DNA from: a virus
Strand: one strand, 5' to 3'
Virus record (IMG/VR): IMGVR_UViG_3300030108_004307
Coordinates: 1-23,122 of that record
Length of the DNA stretch: 23,122 bases
Position 1 is the stretch's first letter. Each line of letters begins with the position of its first letter. Positions 23,039 through 23,122 of this stretch are shown here, one piece after another. Both the position numbers and the translations under genes were made by a program. The notes beneath the pieces were generated by a model that saw only the letters and a program-made list of their open reading frames with translations, did no database searches and was not told the origin of the DNA.

Positions 23039-23122
23039 TTCCTTAATTGGCAGCAATGCCATCTGACTCATATTATCATCTCCACCCATCACCATTTTTA
23101 AATTACCATCTTTATGACGTTT
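23015..23122 (-). CDS. Possible 3' end of a convergent gene (partial)
   Basis: Reading inward from the right edge on the minus strand, one frame stays open for 35 codons to a TAA (complement of 23015-23017); the other two minus frames close within about eight codons. The residues (KDGNLKMVMGGDDNMSQMAL and on) look protein-like, with the Gly-Gly-Asp-Asp and codon choices of this genome. It overlaps the giant gene's end by 24 bp, tail to tail. If real, it marks a switch of strand after the structural block. Only 35 residues are visible, and a plus-strand frame starting at 23058 is also open, so this is uncertain. Confidence 0.45.
   Translation of the reverse strand, partial: KRHKDGNLKMVMGGDDNMSQMALLPIKELFNSTHI
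23027..23042. terminator. Weak inverted repeat at the convergent gene ends
   Basis: The sequence GGAATTAAATAATTCC overlaps the stop of the giant gene. It is a near-perfect palindrome that could form a short, AT-rich hairpin in either strand, in the place expected for a bidirectional terminator between converging genes. The stem has only two G-C pairs, and no good U-tract follows on the plus strand, so the call is weak. Confidence 0.2.

Noticed and set aside
23058-23122. Plus-strand open frame from an ATG at 23058 to the edge
   Set aside because: No ribosome site precedes it and the product is His/Tyr/Pro/Ser-rich, unlike other products here; the minus-strand reading is more protein-like, though not certain.

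Overview
The window is an AT-rich stretch of phage genome (roughly 30% G+C by eye), almost fully coding and, apart from a possible partial gene at the right edge, all on the + strand. It carries virion, adaptor, tail and ejection-type genes. No terminase, portal, polymerase, tRNA or host metabolic gene is visible. Gene order and protein character suggest a short-tailed (podovirus-like) phage of the kind found in marine viral metagenomes: adaptor-like genes, a very large nozzle-type tail protein, a tail fibre, then a block of internal/ejected virion proteins. Shine-Dalgarno sites (AGGAG/AAGGAG) and frequent TAATG or ATGA junctions suggest tightly coupled translation. The host cannot be named from this sequence.

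Layout. 1-63: the tail of an unidentified upstream gene. 63-2271: a Lys/Met/Gly-rich repeat protein, a small CxC zinc-knuckle-like protein, and three adaptor-like proteins, two of which look like halves of one protein. 2283-5127: a cassette of small genes (a coiled-coil peptide, a calcineurin-type metallophosphatase, two related beta-rich small virion-type proteins, two small membrane proteins with opposite arrangement that may be holin-like, a Cys-tailed helical protein and a 53-residue amphipathic peptide). 5120-10384: a 1,754-residue nozzle/stabilisation-type protein with jelly-roll, carbohydrate-binding-like inserts. 10384-12678: a tail fibre. 12679-12747: the only sizeable intergenic gap before the right edge, with a weak promoter candidate. 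12748-23038: four genes that look like a DNA-ejection (internal virion protein) module, ending in a 2,455-residue giant protein. 23015-23122: probably the 3' end of a convergent gene.

The strongest unexpected signal is inside the giant protein. Residues about 855-1150 read as a complete tyrosine recombinase, with a SAM-like core-binding part followed by a catalytic part. Candidate active-site residues (R996, K1024/K1026, D1093-x-x-R1096, H1123, Y1141) lie at nearly the XerD/lambda-Int spacing. A recombinase built into a protein that is probably packaged and injected would be unusual. The second signal is global: I find no GATC anywhere in the 23 kb, and every Asp codon followed by C is GAC although GAT is the usual Asp codon here. 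This points to strong selection against GATC, most simply by host restriction.
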